DNA of 64,000 bases from Brachybacterium tyrofermentans (GCF_014897585.1 NZ_JABUXW010000014.1:62001-126000), one strand, 5' to 3'; positions 47,080 to 56,137 are shown, counted from the first letter of the stretch. Notes: generated from the letters alone by a model not told the origin. A program made the numbers and translations.

Positions 47080-47190
47080 ATTCGCCCCTCCCTGAGTTCC
47101 TCGGTTCCCGAGCATTCTCCGTACTCCTTGCAATCCCCGCACTTCCTGCATCCCGTGCAGTCCGTGCATTCTCTGCAGTCCCCACCAGTG
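47080..47190. repeat. Degenerate ~9-bp repeats in hisH-priA spacer
   Basis: The 207-bp spacer 47042-47248 contains a run of diverged nonamers of the form NTGCANTCC (for example CTGCATCCC, GTGCAGTCC, GTGCATTCT, CTGCAGTCC). They resemble the reverse complement of the GGGAACTGC array at 4196-4324. No coding function is seen. The priA Shine-Dalgarno sequence AGGAGG follows at its end. Confidence 0.5.
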
Positions 47191-47248
47191 ATCTCGAGCC
47201 CCTGCAGGGCGACGACCCCGAGACAACCCGCTTCCAGGAGGCACCCCT

Positions 47249-47983
47249 ATGACCGCTCCGATCCTCGAGCTGCTGCCCGCCGTCGATGTGCAGTCCGGCC
47301 AGGCAGTCCGTCTCGTGCAGGGTGAAGCCGGCTCCGAGACCTCCTACGGCGCCCCGCTGGACGCCGCCCTCGCCTTCCAGGAGGGCGGTGCGCAGTGGCT
47401 GCACCTGGTGGACCTCGACGCGGCCTTCGGGCGCGGCAGCAACGCCGCCCTGCTCGCCGAGGTCGTCGCCGCGGTCGACATGAACGTGGAGCTCTCCGGC
47501 GGCATCCGTGACGACGACTCCCTCGCCGCCGCGCTCGCCACGGGCTGCCGCCGTGTCAACCTCGGCACGGCCGCCCTCGAGAACCCCGAGTGGACCGCGG
47601 AGATCCTCGCCGAGCACGGCGACCGCATCGCCGTCGGCCTCGACGTGCGCGGCACGACCCTCGCCGCCCGCGGCTGGACCCGCGAGGGAGGCGACCTGTG
47701 GGAGACCCTCGAGCGCCTCGACGAAGCCGGCTGCCAGCGCTACGTCGTCACCGACGTCACGAAGGACGGCACCCTGCGCGGTCCCAACGTCGACCTCCTG
47801 CGCGACGTCTGCTCCCGTACCGACGCCGCCGTCGTCGCCTCCGGCGGCATCTCCTCGCTCGAGGACCTGCGTGCCCTGCGCGAGCTGGTCCCCGCCGGGG
47901 TCGAGGGCGCGATCGTGGGCAAGGCCCTCTACGCCCAGGCGTTCACGATGGGTGAGGCGCTGGACGTCGCAGGTCGCCGATGA
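47249..47983 (+). CDS. priA: PriA: bifunctional HisA/TrpF isomerase
   Basis: A 244-residue (beta/alpha)8 barrel. [23 protein letters not shown] carries the N-terminal catalytic aspartate, [10 protein letters not shown] and [13 protein letters not shown] are the two phosphate-binding loops, and [16 protein letters not shown] carries the second catalytic aspartate. In actinobacteria this enzyme (PriA) usually serves both histidine (HisA) and tryptophan (TrpF) synthesis; bifunctionality here is inferred from lineage. A strong AGGAGG precedes the ATG. Overlaps the SseB-like gene by 4 nt. Confidence 0.93.
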   Translation: MTAPILELLPAVDVQSGQAVRLVQGEAGSETSYGAPLDAALAFQEGGAQWLHLVDLDAAFGRGSNAALLAEVVAAVDMNVELSGGIRDDDSLAAALATGCRRVNLGTAALENPEWTAEILAEHGDRIAVGLDVRGTTLAARGWTREGGDLWETLERLDEAGCQRYVVTDVTKDGTLRGPNVDLLRDVCSRTDAAVVASGGISSLEDLRALRELVPAGVEGAIVGKALYAQAFTMGEALDVAGRR

Positions 47984-48837
47984 CAGGGGCACCAGAGACC
48001 CCGGACCCCTCGGAACGGCGGCCCGCCGACGCTCACGAGACCCGTGCGGAGGCGGTCGCGAAGGCGCTGCCCGCGCACTTCCGCGAGAAGTCACCGCTCA
48101 CGGACACCGCGGGTGTCTCGTGGGAAGGGCGCGACTACACCGTCAGCCCCTTCCCGGAGGATTCCGGGGCGATCCCGGAGGAGCTCGGCCGTGCGCTGAC
48201 GGCCCACCGTGCCGGTCAGGATCCTCACCGTCAGGCGTTCGTGGCGGCCTTGGCGCGGAGCCGCGTGCTGGTGCCGATCATGGCGGTCGCCACCGAGACC
48301 GGCACCACCGCGCACGGGCTGACCGGTGACAACGGCGCCGATATGGCGATGGTGTCGATCACCGCGCCCGACGGCATCCGGGTGCTGCCGATCTTCACCG
48401 CCGCCGATGCCCTGAGCGCCTGGCGGTCCGACGCCCGCCCGGTCCCCGTGGTGGCCCCGCAGGCCGCACAGGCCGCGGTGCAGGAAGGCTGCACCGCACT
48501 GCTGGTGGACGCGGCGACCTCGCCGGACGTGGGCGGGCCGATCCTGCTCCCGCGATCAGTGCTCTGGGCGCTCGCCCAGGGACGCGAATGGGTCCCTCCG
48601 CATCTGGATCCGGAGCTCTCCGCCGTCCTGGACGCCGTCGCGGACGCGACGGATCAGGTCGAGGGCCTCTCGGCGCGTGCAGGGCAGCGCAGCGAGGTCG
48701 ACCTCCATCTGCAGCTGCGCCCCGGACTCACGGCGCCTCAGGTGCGCGCGGTGGTCGACGAGGTCTCCGCCCGTCTCGGCGCGGAGACGCTCGTCGCCGA
48801 GCGGATCAGCTCACTGCGTCTCGTGCTGGGGTCCTGA
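47980..48837 (+). CDS. SseB-family protein
   Basis: A 285-residue protein with an SseB N-terminal-type domain (PF07179): [51 protein letters not shown] and [10 protein letters not shown]. The C-terminal part ([31 protein letters not shown]) resembles the enhanced-serine-sensitivity C-terminal region. Function uncertain. It is translationally coupled to priA. Confidence 0.85.
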   Translation: MTGAPETPDPSERRPADAHETRAEAVAKALPAHFREKSPLTDTAGVSWEGRDYTVSPFPEDSGAIPEELGRALTAHRAGQDPHRQAFVAALARSRVLVPIMAVATETGTTAHGLTGDNGADMAMVSITAPDGIRVLPIFTAADALSAWRSDARPVPVVAPQAAQAAVQEGCTALLVDAATSPDVGGPILLPRSVLWALAQGREWVPPHLDPELSAVLDAVADATDQVEGLSARAGQRSEVDLHLQLRPGLTAPQVRAVVDEVSARLGAETLVAERISSLRLVLGS

Positions 48838-48872
48838 CCGTACGAGCTGCGGGAGCCGGTCGAGCTGCGGGA

Positions 48873-48900
48873 GCCGTGCGGCCCGGATGAGCCGTACGGC
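48873..48900. terminator. Hairpin between convergent SseB-like and DUF1844 genes
   Basis: GCCGTGCGGC (48873-48882) pairs with GCCGTACGGC (48891-48900) with one G-U pair and an 8-nt loop. Two direct copies of CGAGCTGCGGGAGCCG precede it. Likely terminates both converging transcripts. Confidence 0.55.
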
Positions 48901-48920
48901 ACTCATGAGCCGCTCGGTCC

Positions 48921-49307
48921 TCAGGAGACGCGGCCGGTGTACTTCTCGCCCGGGGCCTCGCCCGGGGCCTCGCCCGGGCCATCGGGGAACGGCAGCGCCT
49001 CGGCGAAGGCCAGCTGCAGCGAGCGCAGGCCGTCACGCAGGGACCGGGCATGCTCGTTGCCGATCTCCGGAGCCGAGGCGGTCACCAGGCCGGCCAGGGC
49101 AGTGATCAGCTTCCGCGCCTCGGCGAGGTCCTGGTACTGCCCGGTCGCCTCGTCCTCCGCGAGCCCCACCTTCACGGCGGCGGCGCTCATGAGATGCACG
49201 CAGGCCGACGTGATGATCTCGACCGCGGCGACCTCGGAGATGTCGCGCAGCGCATCGTCGGAGCTCTCGTCCGCGGGGGCAGGTGCGGGGGTCTGGTTGT
49301 CGTTCAC
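48921..49307 (-). CDS. DUF1844 family protein
   Basis: A 128-residue DUF1844 protein: DISEVAAVEIITSACVHLMSAAAVKVGLAED, YQDLAEARKLITALAGLVTASAPEIG and SLRDGLRSLQLAFAEAL are the family helices. In actinobacteria it commonly lies beside infC, as here. The GTG at 49307 (VNDNQTPAPA) is chosen over longer upstream frames because AAGGAC lies 9 nt before it. The C-terminus has a small GEAPGEAPGE repeat. Function unknown. Confidence 0.85.
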   Translation of the reverse strand: MNDNQTPAPAPADESSDDALRDISEVAAVEIITSACVHLMSAAAVKVGLAEDEATGQYQDLAEARKLITALAGLVTASAPEIGNEHARSLRDGLRSLQLAFAEALPFPDGPGEAPGEAPGEKYTGRVS

Positions 49308-49678
49308 AGGGTGTTGTCCTTCGTCGTGGAGGGGGCAAGGTCGTCGGTGGCGACCAGGGGGTCGAGAGTGCGGGCGGAGCGGTCCGGGCCCGCAGCGCAT
49401 CGCGCCGCGGCGTCCGCGAGAGGGTCGTGGATCGTCCCTCCTGCAGTCTCCAGGATCGTGCTCTCCTCGATGATCGCACCCACTGCTGCACCGGGCTCGG
49501 GGCGCAGTGCGCGATAGGCCAGGATGCTGCCGCCGATGGCGACCACCAGCACCAGGACCGCGACGACCACCAGTGAGATGATGATGTCCCGTCTGCGCCG
49601 CGGATCAGGAGGGGTGCTGCCGGGAGGGGCGTCGCCCTCGCGCTCAGGGTCTCCGACAGGGCTGCGGTCGCTCTCCAC
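49304..49678 (-). CDS. Single-pass membrane protein, function unknown
   Basis: A 124-residue protein with one transmembrane helix (DIIISLVVVAVLVLVVAIGGSILAYRAL, about residues 31-58), a Pro/Asp/Arg-rich N-terminus and an extracytoplasmic C-terminal part (GAIIEESTILETAGGTIHDPLADAAARC). GTG start with GAGGAG 4 nt upstream. It overlaps DUF1844 by 4 nt and diverges from infC. No family recognised. Confidence 0.7.
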   Translation of the reverse strand: MESDRSPVGDPEREGDAPPGSTPPDPRRRRDIIISLVVVAVLVLVVAIGGSILAYRALRPEPGAAVGAIIEESTILETAGGTIHDPLADAAARCAAGPDRSARTLDPLVATDDLAPSTTKDNTL

Positions 49679-49723
49679 GGAACTCCTCGTTCATCACTGG
49701 TCAGGGACGCGACGCACATCACC

Positions 49724-49751
49724 TGGACTGCGCGAGCGCTCCTGCTAGGAT
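49724..49751 (+). promoter_or_regulatory. Promoter of infC-rpmI-rplT
   Basis: TGGACT (49724-49729) and TAGGAT (49746-49751) are 16 bp apart, a reasonable -35/-10 pair. Transcription would start near 49758, giving a leader of about 245 nt before infC. Confidence 0.5.
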
Positions 49752-49876
49752 AGGGGATCGGAACAGGTCGAAACCCTCGTCACATCGTTCCTCAAGTGGA
49801 GTCCCTTCCCACCTCGTAGCAAACAGCCCGCAGCTCTCGAGCTCGGCGCGAACCGTTGCCAGGTCAGTATCGCAGT

Positions 49877-49980
49877 CGGGCGGCAACGCCCGATCGTCGG
49901 GCCGCAATGCCCGGCAGGCGCTCCGGCGTCGCGCACCTTGGGGCCTCCGCATGAAGCGGGGGCCTTTCGTCTTGTCCGAC
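49877..49980 (+). promoter_or_regulatory. Structured infC leader with attenuator-like terminator
   Basis: Two near-identical mini-hairpins CGGGC-NGCAAY-GCCCG occur in a row (49877-49892 and 49898-49913). Then GGCCTCCGC (49942-49950) pairs with GCGGGGGCC (49956-49964; one U-G pair) across ATGAA and is followed by TTTCGTCTTGT, an intrinsic terminator 39 nt before infC. A terminator inside the leader suggests attenuation of the infC-rpmI-rplT operon; feedback by L20 or IF3 is the precedent in other bacteria. Confidence 0.6.
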
Positions 49981-50003
49981 TCGAACCAAGGTGAGGAGCC
50001 AAC

Positions 50004-50630
50004 ATCAGCGAACAGCGCATCAATGGTCAGATCAGGGTCCCGAAGGTCCTTCTGGTCGGGCCCGCCGGCGAGCAGGTCGGTGAGGTCCGTGTCGAGGACG
50101 CACTGCGTCTCGCCGCGGAAGCCGATCTCGATCTTGTCGAGGTCGCACCCGGCGCGAACCCGCCGGTCGCGCGTCTCATGGATTACGGCAAGTACAAGTA
50201 CGAAGCCAACCTGAAGGCCCGTGAGGCGCGGAAGAACCAGGCGAATACGGTCCAGAAGGAAATCCGTATGGGCCTGAAGATCGACGTGCACGACTACGAG
50301 ACCAAGCGTCGCAACGTGGAGAAGTTCCTCGATGGTGGCGACAAGGTCAAGGTCATCATCCGCTTCCGTGGTCGTGAGCAGTCCCGTCCCGAGAGGGGCG
50401 TCAAGCTTCTCGGTCGTATGGCCGAGGACGTCGCCGAGTACGGCTTCGTCGAGTCGCACCCGCGACAGGACGGTCGCAACATGGTGATGGTCTTCGGACC
50501 GCACAAGAAGAAGGCCCAGGCCATGGCCGAGGCCCGCAAGCGCAAGACTGACGCCGAGAAGGCTGTTGCCCGTGGCGGGGACGAGTCGTCCCAGCCCGAG
50601 GCCGACGCCGAGCCCGGCTCCGAGTCCTGA
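50004..50630 (+). CDS. infC: Translation initiation factor IF-3, starting at ATC
   Basis: A 208-residue IF-3. From ATC 50004 the N-domain reads [40 protein letters not shown], then the linker [20 protein letters not shown] and the C-domain ([36 protein letters not shown]). An in-frame TGA at 49992-49994 leaves only GGA-GCC-AAC-ATC as possible initiators. GAGGAG (49993-49998) lies 5 nt before ATC, so the start is the rare ATC codon. A start at ATG 50178 would delete the N-domain. Rare infC start codons underlie IF3 autoregulation. Confidence 0.94.
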   Translation: MSEQRINGQIRVPKVLLVGPAGEQVGEVRVEDALRLAAEADLDLVEVAPGANPPVARLMDYGKYKYEANLKAREARKNQANTVQKEIRMGLKIDVHDYETKRRNVEKFLDGGDKVKVIIRFRGREQSRPERGVKLLGRMAEDVAEYGFVESHPRQDGRNMVMVFGPHKKKAQAMAEARKRKTDAEKAVARGGDESSQPEADAEPGSES

Positions 50631-50655
50631 GAACGTACGAAGGAGAACAGGCACC

Positions 50656-50850
50656 ATGCCGAAGAACAAGACCCATTCGGGGACCAAGAAGCGCATCCGG
50701 GTGACCGGGTCGGGCAAGCTCATGCGGGAGAAGGCGAACGCTCGCCACCTCCTGGAGCACAAGTCCTCCACCCGCAAGCGCCGCCTCGGCACCGACACCA
50801 CTGTCGCCAAGGCCGACGTCAAGCGCATGAAGAAGCTGCTGGGCCGCTGA
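50656..50850 (+). CDS. rpmI: 50S ribosomal protein L35
   Basis: A 64-residue highly basic protein: [21 protein letters not shown] is the universal L35 N-terminus, with KRMKKLLGR at the end. AGGAG precedes the ATG. Second gene of infC-rpmI-rplT, 25 nt after infC. Confidence 0.98.
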   Translation: MPKNKTHSGTKKRIRVTGSGKLMREKANARHLLEHKSSTRKRRLGTDTTVAKADVKRMKKLLGR

Positions 50851-50908
50851 TCGCCCACGTGGGAGCCCTGCTCCCGCGCCCCTGAATTTACGATCGAAGG
50901 AGTATCAC

Positions 50909-51289
50909 GTGGCACGCGTGAAGCGGGCGGTAAACGCCCATAAGAAGCGTCGGGAAATCCTTGAGCAGGCCAGCGGCTACCGCGGCCAGCGCTCGCGTCT
51001 GTACCGCAAGGCGAAGGAGCAGGTCCTGCACTCGCAGACCTACAACTTCCGCGACCGCAAGAAGCGCCAGGGTTCCTTCCGTCAGCTCTGGATCCAGCGC
51101 ATCAACGCGGCATCCCGCGCCAACGGCCTGACCTACAACCGCCTCATCCAGGGCCTCGGCCTGGCCGGCGTCGAGGTCGATCGCCGCATGCTCGCCGAGC
51201 TCGCGGTCAACGACGCCCCGGCCTTCGCCGCGCTCGTCGAGATCGCCAAGAACGCCCTCCCCGAGGACGTCAACGCCCCGGCAGCCTGA
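50909..51289 (+). CDS. rplT: 50S ribosomal protein L20
   Basis: A 126-residue 23S rRNA-binding protein needed early in 50S assembly. [39 protein letters not shown] and [23 protein letters not shown] are the canonical L20 sequences. GTG start. In several bacteria L20 represses its own operon by binding the leader. Confidence 0.98.
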   Translation: MARVKRAVNAHKKRREILEQASGYRGQRSRLYRKAKEQVLHSQTYNFRDRKKRQGSFRQLWIQRINAASRANGLTYNRLIQGLGLAGVEVDRRMLAELAVNDAPAFAALVEIAKNALPEDVNAPAA

Positions 51290-51308
51290 CATCGCGCCAC
51301 ACGACGCG

Positions 51309-52211
51309 ATGACCGAGCGCCCGGATCAGTCCCCGATCACCTCCCCCCGCTCCGAGCGGGTGCGGAAGGTGGCGGCACTGGCCGGGCGCTCTGCTCGTCG
51401 CAAGCAGCAGATGTTCCGCGTGGAGGGGCCGCAGTCGATCCGTTCGCTGCTCGCCCATCGCGCCGATCTCGCGCGCGAGGTGTTCACCACCGCCCGAGCC
51501 GACGCCGCCCATCCCGAGCTGGCGGACCTTGCCCGCGAGGCCGGGATCACGGTGCACGAGGTGGAGGACCAGATCATCCGCGCCATGGTGCGCGAGGACG
51601 CCACCGGGCCGAGCCCTGACGGCGCGCAGCCGGACGGCGCGGCCAGCGGCACCCTGACGAGCCCTCAAGGCGTGCTGGCCCTCGGACATCTGCCCGCGGA
51701 GGACCCGTCGGCCGCCGTCGCGGCGATCGCCGCCCTGCCGCAGCAGCAGCCGGTCACGGTGGTCGTCCTGCACGAAGTGCGTGACCCCGGCAACGTGGGC
51801 ACGCTGATCCGTACGGCCGACGCCGCCGGAGCGGACCTGGTCGTGCTCACCCGCACCTGCGCCGATCCCTATGCCCCGAAGGCCGTGCGTGCCTCCGTGG
51901 GAAGCCTCTTCCATCTGCCGGTCGTCACCGGCGCCGAGATCGACGACGTGCTGGAGGCTCTGCACGGCGCGCAGGTCACCGCCGCCGCGACCAGCGGCTA
52001 CGCGGAGGCGGAGCTGTTCACGGCGGAGCTGCCCTCCCGGATCGCGTGGATCCTCGGGAACGAGGCGCACGGACTGGACGAGCACACCCTCGAGGCGGCG
52101 CCCCTGGCGGTGCGCATCCCCCTGGCCGGGCACGCCGAATCCCTGAACGTCCACACCGCCGCGACGGTATGCCTGTTCGAGACGCTCCGCCGCAGGCAGG
52201 CCCGGGAATGA
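51309..52211 (+). CDS. SpoU-family RNA 2'-O-methyltransferase (TrmH/TsnR-like)
   Basis: A 300-residue SPOUT methyltransferase. The N-terminal part (about residues 15-85) resembles the L30e-like SpoU substrate-binding domain (RKQQMFRVEGPQSIRSLL). The catalytic knot has VVVLHEVRDPGNVGTLIRTADAAGADLVVL, KAVRASVGSLFHLPVV, IAWILGNEAHGLDEHTL and the C-terminal RIPLAGHAESLNVHTAATVCLFE with the S-adenosylmethionine loops. It probably methylates rRNA; the site is unknown. It lies 19 nt after rplT and overlaps the next gene by 4 nt. Confidence 0.9.
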   Translation: MTERPDQSPITSPRSERVRKVAALAGRSARRKQQMFRVEGPQSIRSLLAHRADLAREVFTTARADAAHPELADLAREAGITVHEVEDQIIRAMVREDATGPSPDGAQPDGAASGTLTSPQGVLALGHLPAEDPSAAVAAIAALPQQQPVTVVVLHEVRDPGNVGTLIRTADAAGADLVVLTRTCADPYAPKAVRASVGSLFHLPVVTGAEIDDVLEALHGAQVTAAATSGYAEAELFTAELPSRIAWILGNEAHGLDEHTLEAAPLAVRIPLAGHAESLNVHTAATVCLFETLRRRQARE

Positions 52212-54265
52212 CCTCACGTGCCCTGCGCATCGGGGCGGCCGTCGTGCCGATGCTGCTGGTTCTCACCGTCGCCTCCGCGCTGGTCGGGCTGCTCGCCACC
52301 GGCGCCGCCACCCCGGCGACCCTGGTGCCCGCGTCACCGCTGGTCACCTGGGGTCTGCCCGTCGTCCGAGCCCTGCACCATCTGGGGCTGCTGCTCGCGA
52401 TCGGAGCCGGCGGCACCGCCGTGCTCCTCCAGCCCGGCCCGTCCCGGCGCGAGGTCACGACGCTGGATCCTGCGCGACGCGCCACCGTCCGCCTCGGCGC
52501 CGTCGGTGCTCTGCTGTGGGCCGTCGCCGCGATCGCCCAGATCCCGCTGGGAGGGCTGGAGGCCGCGGGATCGGGCTCCGGACTGAATGTCTGGGACATC
52601 GCGCTCGGCACCGATCTCGGCAAGCTCCAGCTCTCCGTGGGGATCGCCGCGACGATCTCGGCGCTGGCCTATGCGCTCGCGCGGTCCACCACTCTGGCCT
52701 GCTGGGGGCTCGCCTTCGCCGGGATCGGGGTGGGCGCCCTCGGTCTGGCCGGCCACGCCGGGGCGAGCCTGGACCACACGAACGCGGTCAACGCGATGGC
52801 GCTGCACCTCGTGGCCGTGTCGGTCTGGGCCGGCGGCCTGCTGGTGATCGCACTGATCGCTCCACGCCTGGAGGACGCGCAGCTCGCCACGACCGTGCGC
52901 CGCTTCTCGCCCTGGGCCCTGGCGGCCGTGGCGTCGCTCGCGGTCAGCGGGGTGCTGAGCGCCGTCATCCGCCTCTCGGGCTGGAGCGACCTGCTCACCA
53001 CCGGGTACGGCCGCGTCGTGCTCGTGAAGGCCGTGGGGCTGCTGGTCCTGGCCGGGATCGGTGCCGCCCAGCGTCGACGGCTCGGGGACCGGCTGCGCTT
53101 CCGGCACCTGGCCGCGACCGAGGGGATCGTGATGGCCGCCGTGATCGGCGCCTCGATCGCCCTGGGCAGGTCCGCCCCGCCCGTGCCGCAGGTGGTCCCC
53201 GCCGTCGGCGATCTGAAGACCCTCTCGCTGGTCGGCTACCTGCCGCCCGCGAAGGCCTTCGGCCCGGGAACCATGTTCACGGTGATCCAGCCCGACTGGA
53301 TCGCGCTCCTGCTGGCTGCGGCGATGGCCGCGCTCTACGTGACGGGCGTCGTGCGCCTGGTGCGACGTGGGGACACCTGGCCGTGGATCCGCACGCTCGC
53401 CTTCCTGGCCGGCTGCGTGGCCTTCGCCTGGGTGCTCAGCGGGGGAGCGGCGGCCTGGGGCCGGTTCCGCTTCGACGCCCACATGGTCCAGCACATGGCG
53501 ATGATGATGATCGCGCCGCCGCTGTGGGTGCTGGGCGGGCCGGTCACGCTGCTCTCCCGCGCCGTCGCCCCGCGCACCGACGGGTCCCGGGGGATCCGCG
53601 AATGGGTGCTCGCCGCGCTGCACTCCCGGTACGCGCAGATCCTCTCCTCCCCGCCGCTCGCGGGCCTGATCTTCGCCGGCTCCCTGGTGATCTTCTACTT
53701 CTCGCCCCTCTTCGAGGCCGCGATGTACTCCCACCTCGGGCACGTGCTCATGACGGTGCACTTCCTGGCCTCGGGCTACCTCTTCGCCTGGGTGCTGATC
53801 GGGGTGGACCCCTCGACGAAGCCGATCAACCCGATCCTGAAGCTGATCACCCTGCTGGTGACGCTCGCCTTCCACGCCTTCTTCGGCGTCGCGATGGTCT
53901 CGGCGACCTGGCTGATCGCCCCGGACTGGTACCACCAGCTGGCGATGTACACCGATGAGCAGCTGATGCTGATCCAGGTGCGCGGCGGCACGATCATGTG
54001 GGCGATCTCCGAGGTCCCCACCGTCGGCTACGCGATCATCGTCGCCGCGATGTGGATGAAGTCCGACGACCGCCGGGCCCGCCAGTACGACCGCAAGGCC
54101 GAGCGCGACGGCGGTGCCGAGCTCGAGGCGTACAACGCCTACCTCGCCAGCCTGCAGGGCAGGGCCGGCGCGCCGTCGGCCGCTCCCTCAGTCTCGGGAG
54201 CGGCCGACGAGGAGCCCGCGCAGGGGGCGTCCCCGCGCGAGGACGAGTCGCCGCCGCCGACCTGA
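52208..54265 (+). CDS. CopD-CtaG fusion membrane protein
   Basis: A 685-residue protein joining two copper-related membrane domains. Residues ~1-330 form a CopD domain (HHLGLLLAIGAGGTAVLL; GHAGASLDHTNAVNAMALHLVAVSVWAGGLLVI). Residues ~360-640 form a caa3-type CtaG domain (FRFDAHMVQHMAMMMIAPPLWVLGGPVTLL; SHLGHVLMTVHFLASGYLFAWVLIGVDP; FHAFFGVAMVSATWLI). Histidines and methionines in these helices probably handle copper for cytochrome oxidase assembly. About 16 transmembrane segments; the C-tail is disordered. This fused arrangement is known in actinobacteria. Confidence 0.88.
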   Translation: MTSRALRIGAAVVPMLLVLTVASALVGLLATGAATPATLVPASPLVTWGLPVVRALHHLGLLLAIGAGGTAVLLQPGPSRREVTTLDPARRATVRLGAVGALLWAVAAIAQIPLGGLEAAGSGSGLNVWDIALGTDLGKLQLSVGIAATISALAYALARSTTLACWGLAFAGIGVGALGLAGHAGASLDHTNAVNAMALHLVAVSVWAGGLLVIALIAPRLEDAQLATTVRRFSPWALAAVASLAVSGVLSAVIRLSGWSDLLTTGYGRVVLVKAVGLLVLAGIGAAQRRRLGDRLRFRHLAATEGIVMAAVIGASIALGRSAPPVPQVVPAVGDLKTLSLVGYLPPAKAFGPGTMFTVIQPDWIALLLAAAMAALYVTGVVRLVRRGDTWPWIRTLAFLAGCVAFAWVLSGGAAAWGRFRFDAHMVQHMAMMMIAPPLWVLGGPVTLLSRAVAPRTDGSRGIREWVLAALHSRYAQILSSPPLAGLIFAGSLVIFYFSPLFEAAMYSHLGHVLMTVHFLASGYLFAWVLIGVDPSTKPINPILKLITLLVTLAFHAFFGVAMVSATWLIAPDWYHQLAMYTDEQLMLIQVRGGTIMWAISEVPTVGYAIIVAAMWMKSDDRRARQYDRKAERDGGAELEAYNAYLASLQGRAGAPSAAPSVSGAADEEPAQGASPREDESPPPT

Positions 54266-54281
54266 CGAGGCGACGAGCTCG

Positions 54282-54311
54282 CGGGGTCGGATCCCTCGGG
54301 ACCCGACCCCG
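54282..54311. terminator. Bidirectional terminator between CopD-CtaG and metallo-hydrolase genes
   Basis: CGGGGTCGG (54282-54290) pairs with CCGACCCCG (54303-54311), and TCCC/GGGA continues the stem after one mismatch. It fills most of the 52-bp convergent spacer. Confidence 0.65.
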
Positions 54312-54317
54312 GGCCGC

Positions 54318-54938
54318 TCACAGCCAGTCGCCGCGAGCTGCCGCCTTCTCGGTCCCGATCGTGGTGTCCGGGCCGTGGCCGGTATGCACGACGGTGTCGT
54401 CCGGCAGCGCGAACAGACGCTCCCTGATCGACTCCTCGATGGTCTCCCGCGAGGAGAACGAGCGACCGGTCGCCCCCGGACCGCCCTGGAACAGCGTGTC
54501 GCCGCTGAACACGGCGCCGAGATCCTCGACGTAGTAGCAGGTCGCCCCGGGGGAGTGGCCCGGGGTGTGGAGCGCCTCGAGGTCCACGCCGGCGATCGTG
54601 AACATGTCGCCGTCCTGCACATCGTCGTCCCAGGGCAGGTCACCGTGGGTGAGCTGCCAGACCTCGCGGTCCGCAGGGTTGAGCAGGATGGGCGCCTCGA
54701 GCTTCTCGGAGAGCTCGGGGGCCATGCGCACGTGGTCGTCATGGGCATGGGTGAGCAGGATGCCGACGCACTCCCGATCACCCACCAGCTCCAGCACGGT
54801 CTTCACATCGTGCGGTGCGTCGAACACGACGCACTGCTCCTCGTCACCGAGCACCCACACGTTGTTCTCGACCTCGTGGGTCTCGCCGTCGAGGCTGAAG
54901 GTGCCCGCCGTGACGGCGTGGGCGAGTCGCGCGGTCAT
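54318..54938 (-). CDS. MBL-fold hydrolase partnered with mycothiol-dependent formaldehyde dehydrogenase
   Basis: A 206-residue metallo-beta-lactamase-fold protein with the metal motif LTHAHDDHV, the next ligand in [25 protein letters not shown] and the last histidine in [11 protein letters not shown]. This resembles glyoxalase II-type thioesterases. It overlaps the upstream dehydrogenase gene by 4 nt. In mycothiol-producing bacteria such a pair fits oxidation of S-hydroxymethyl-mycothiol followed by thioester hydrolysis; the thioesterase role is inferred from context. Confidence 0.85.
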   Translation of the reverse strand: MTARLAHAVTAGTFSLDGETHEVENNVWVLGDEEQCVVFDAPHDVKTVLELVGDRECVGILLTHAHDDHVRMAPELSEKLEAPILLNPADREVWQLTHGDLPWDDDVQDGDMFTIAGVDLEALHTPGHSPGATCYYVEDLGAVFSGDTLFQGGPGATGRSFSSRETIEESIRERLFALPDDTVVHTGHGPDTTIGTEKAAARGDWL

Positions 54939-56035
54939 CGGCCGACCTCCGCCACGGTGCGCAGGGTGTTCCCGTCGTGCAGGGCGTCCAGCGCCCCGTC
55001 GACCCCGGCGAGATCGGTGCGCCCGGTGACGAACCGGTCCAGCGGGAGGCGACCCTGGAGGAACAGGTCGATGAGATAGGGGAAGTCCCGTTCGGGCAGG
55101 CAGTCGCCGTACCAGGAGGACTTCAGCGAGCCGCCCCGGCCGAAGATGTCCAGCATCGGCAGCGTGAGCTCGACGTCCGGGCGGGGGACCCCCACCAGCA
55201 CCACGCGACCGGCGAGGTCACGGGCGTAGAACGCCGTCTCGTAGGTCTGGGGGATCCCGACCGCGTCGACGACCAGATCCGCTCCGAAACCGCCGGTGAG
55301 CTCCTGGACCTTCTCGGCGACCTCCTGCGGGGAAAGACCCTTCGTCGCGAGGGTGTGGGTGGCCCCGAGCTCCTGAGCGGCGGCGAGCTTCTTCTCGTCG
55401 ACGTCGAGGCCGATGATGGTGGTCGCGCCGGCGAGCTTCGCGCCGGCGATCGCCGCGCAGCCCACGCCGCCCAGGCCGATCACAGCGACGGATTCGCCGC
55501 GCTGCACCGCGCCGGTGTTGATCGCGGCGCCGATGCCGGCCATGACGCCGCAGCCCAGCAGCCCGGCGACCTCGGCCGGGGCCTCCTCGGAGACCTTCGT
55601 GCACTGGCCTTCGTGGACCAGGGTCTTCTCCGCGAAGGAGCCGATGCCGAGCGCGGCGGTCAGCTCGGTGCCGTCGCTGAGGGTCATGGGCTTCGAGGCG
55701 TTGTGGGTGTCGAAGCAGTACTGCTGGACGCCCTTCGTGCAGGCGCGGCACTCACCGCACACGGCACGCCAGTTCAGCACCACGTAGTCGCCGACCTCCA
55801 CATGGGTGACGGACTCGCCGATCACGGAGACGCGACCGGCGGACTCGTGACCCAGCAGGAAGGGGAAGTCATCGTTGATGTCGCCGTCGCGGTACGCGAG
55901 GTCGGTGTGGCACACACCGGTGGCCTCGATGTCGACGATGACGTCGTGCGGACCCGGATCGGGGATCACGATGTCGACGAGCTCGGCGGGCTGCCTGGCG
56001 GCACGGGCGACGACACCCTGGACCGTCGTGGACAT
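54935..56035 (-). CDS. S-(hydroxymethyl)mycothiol dehydrogenase
   Basis: A 366-residue zinc alcohol dehydrogenase of class III type. The catalytic zinc ligands are in [15 protein letters not shown] and [14 protein letters not shown], the structural zinc cysteines in [20 protein letters not shown], and the NAD site in [56 protein letters not shown] matches mycothiol-dependent formaldehyde dehydrogenases (MscR/AdhE2). It oxidises the formaldehyde-mycothiol adduct and probably has nitrosothiol reductase activity. Confidence 0.9.
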   Translation of the reverse strand: MSTTVQGVVARAARQPAELVDIVIPDPGPHDVIVDIEATGVCHTDLAYRDGDINDDFPFLLGHESAGRVSVIGESVTHVEVGDYVVLNWRAVCGECRACTKGVQQYCFDTHNASKPMTLSDGTELTAALGIGSFAEKTLVHEGQCTKVSEEAPAEVAGLLGCGVMAGIGAAINTGAVQRGESVAVIGLGGVGCAAIAGAKLAGATTIIGLDVDEKKLAAAQELGATHTLATKGLSPQEVAEKVQELTGGFGADLVVDAVGIPQTYETAFYARDLAGRVVLVGVPRPDVELTLPMLDIFGRGGSLKSSWYGDCLPERDFPYLIDLFLQGRLPLDRFVTGRTDLAGVDGALDALHDGNTLRTVAEVGR

Positions 56036-56137
56036 GGGGGCCTCCTGACTCCTCGGGGCGAGGGTAGACGTTGTCCCCTCCAGGCTAAGCGATGTGGCGT
56101 GGATTGCCTCGTGCGGAGGTCCGTCGCCGATCCCTCC

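Noticed and set aside
50178-50630. infC starting at ATG 50178
   Set aside because: This would remove the IF3 N-domain; the frame upstream to ATC 50004 matches IF3 and has a proper Shine-Dalgarno sequence.
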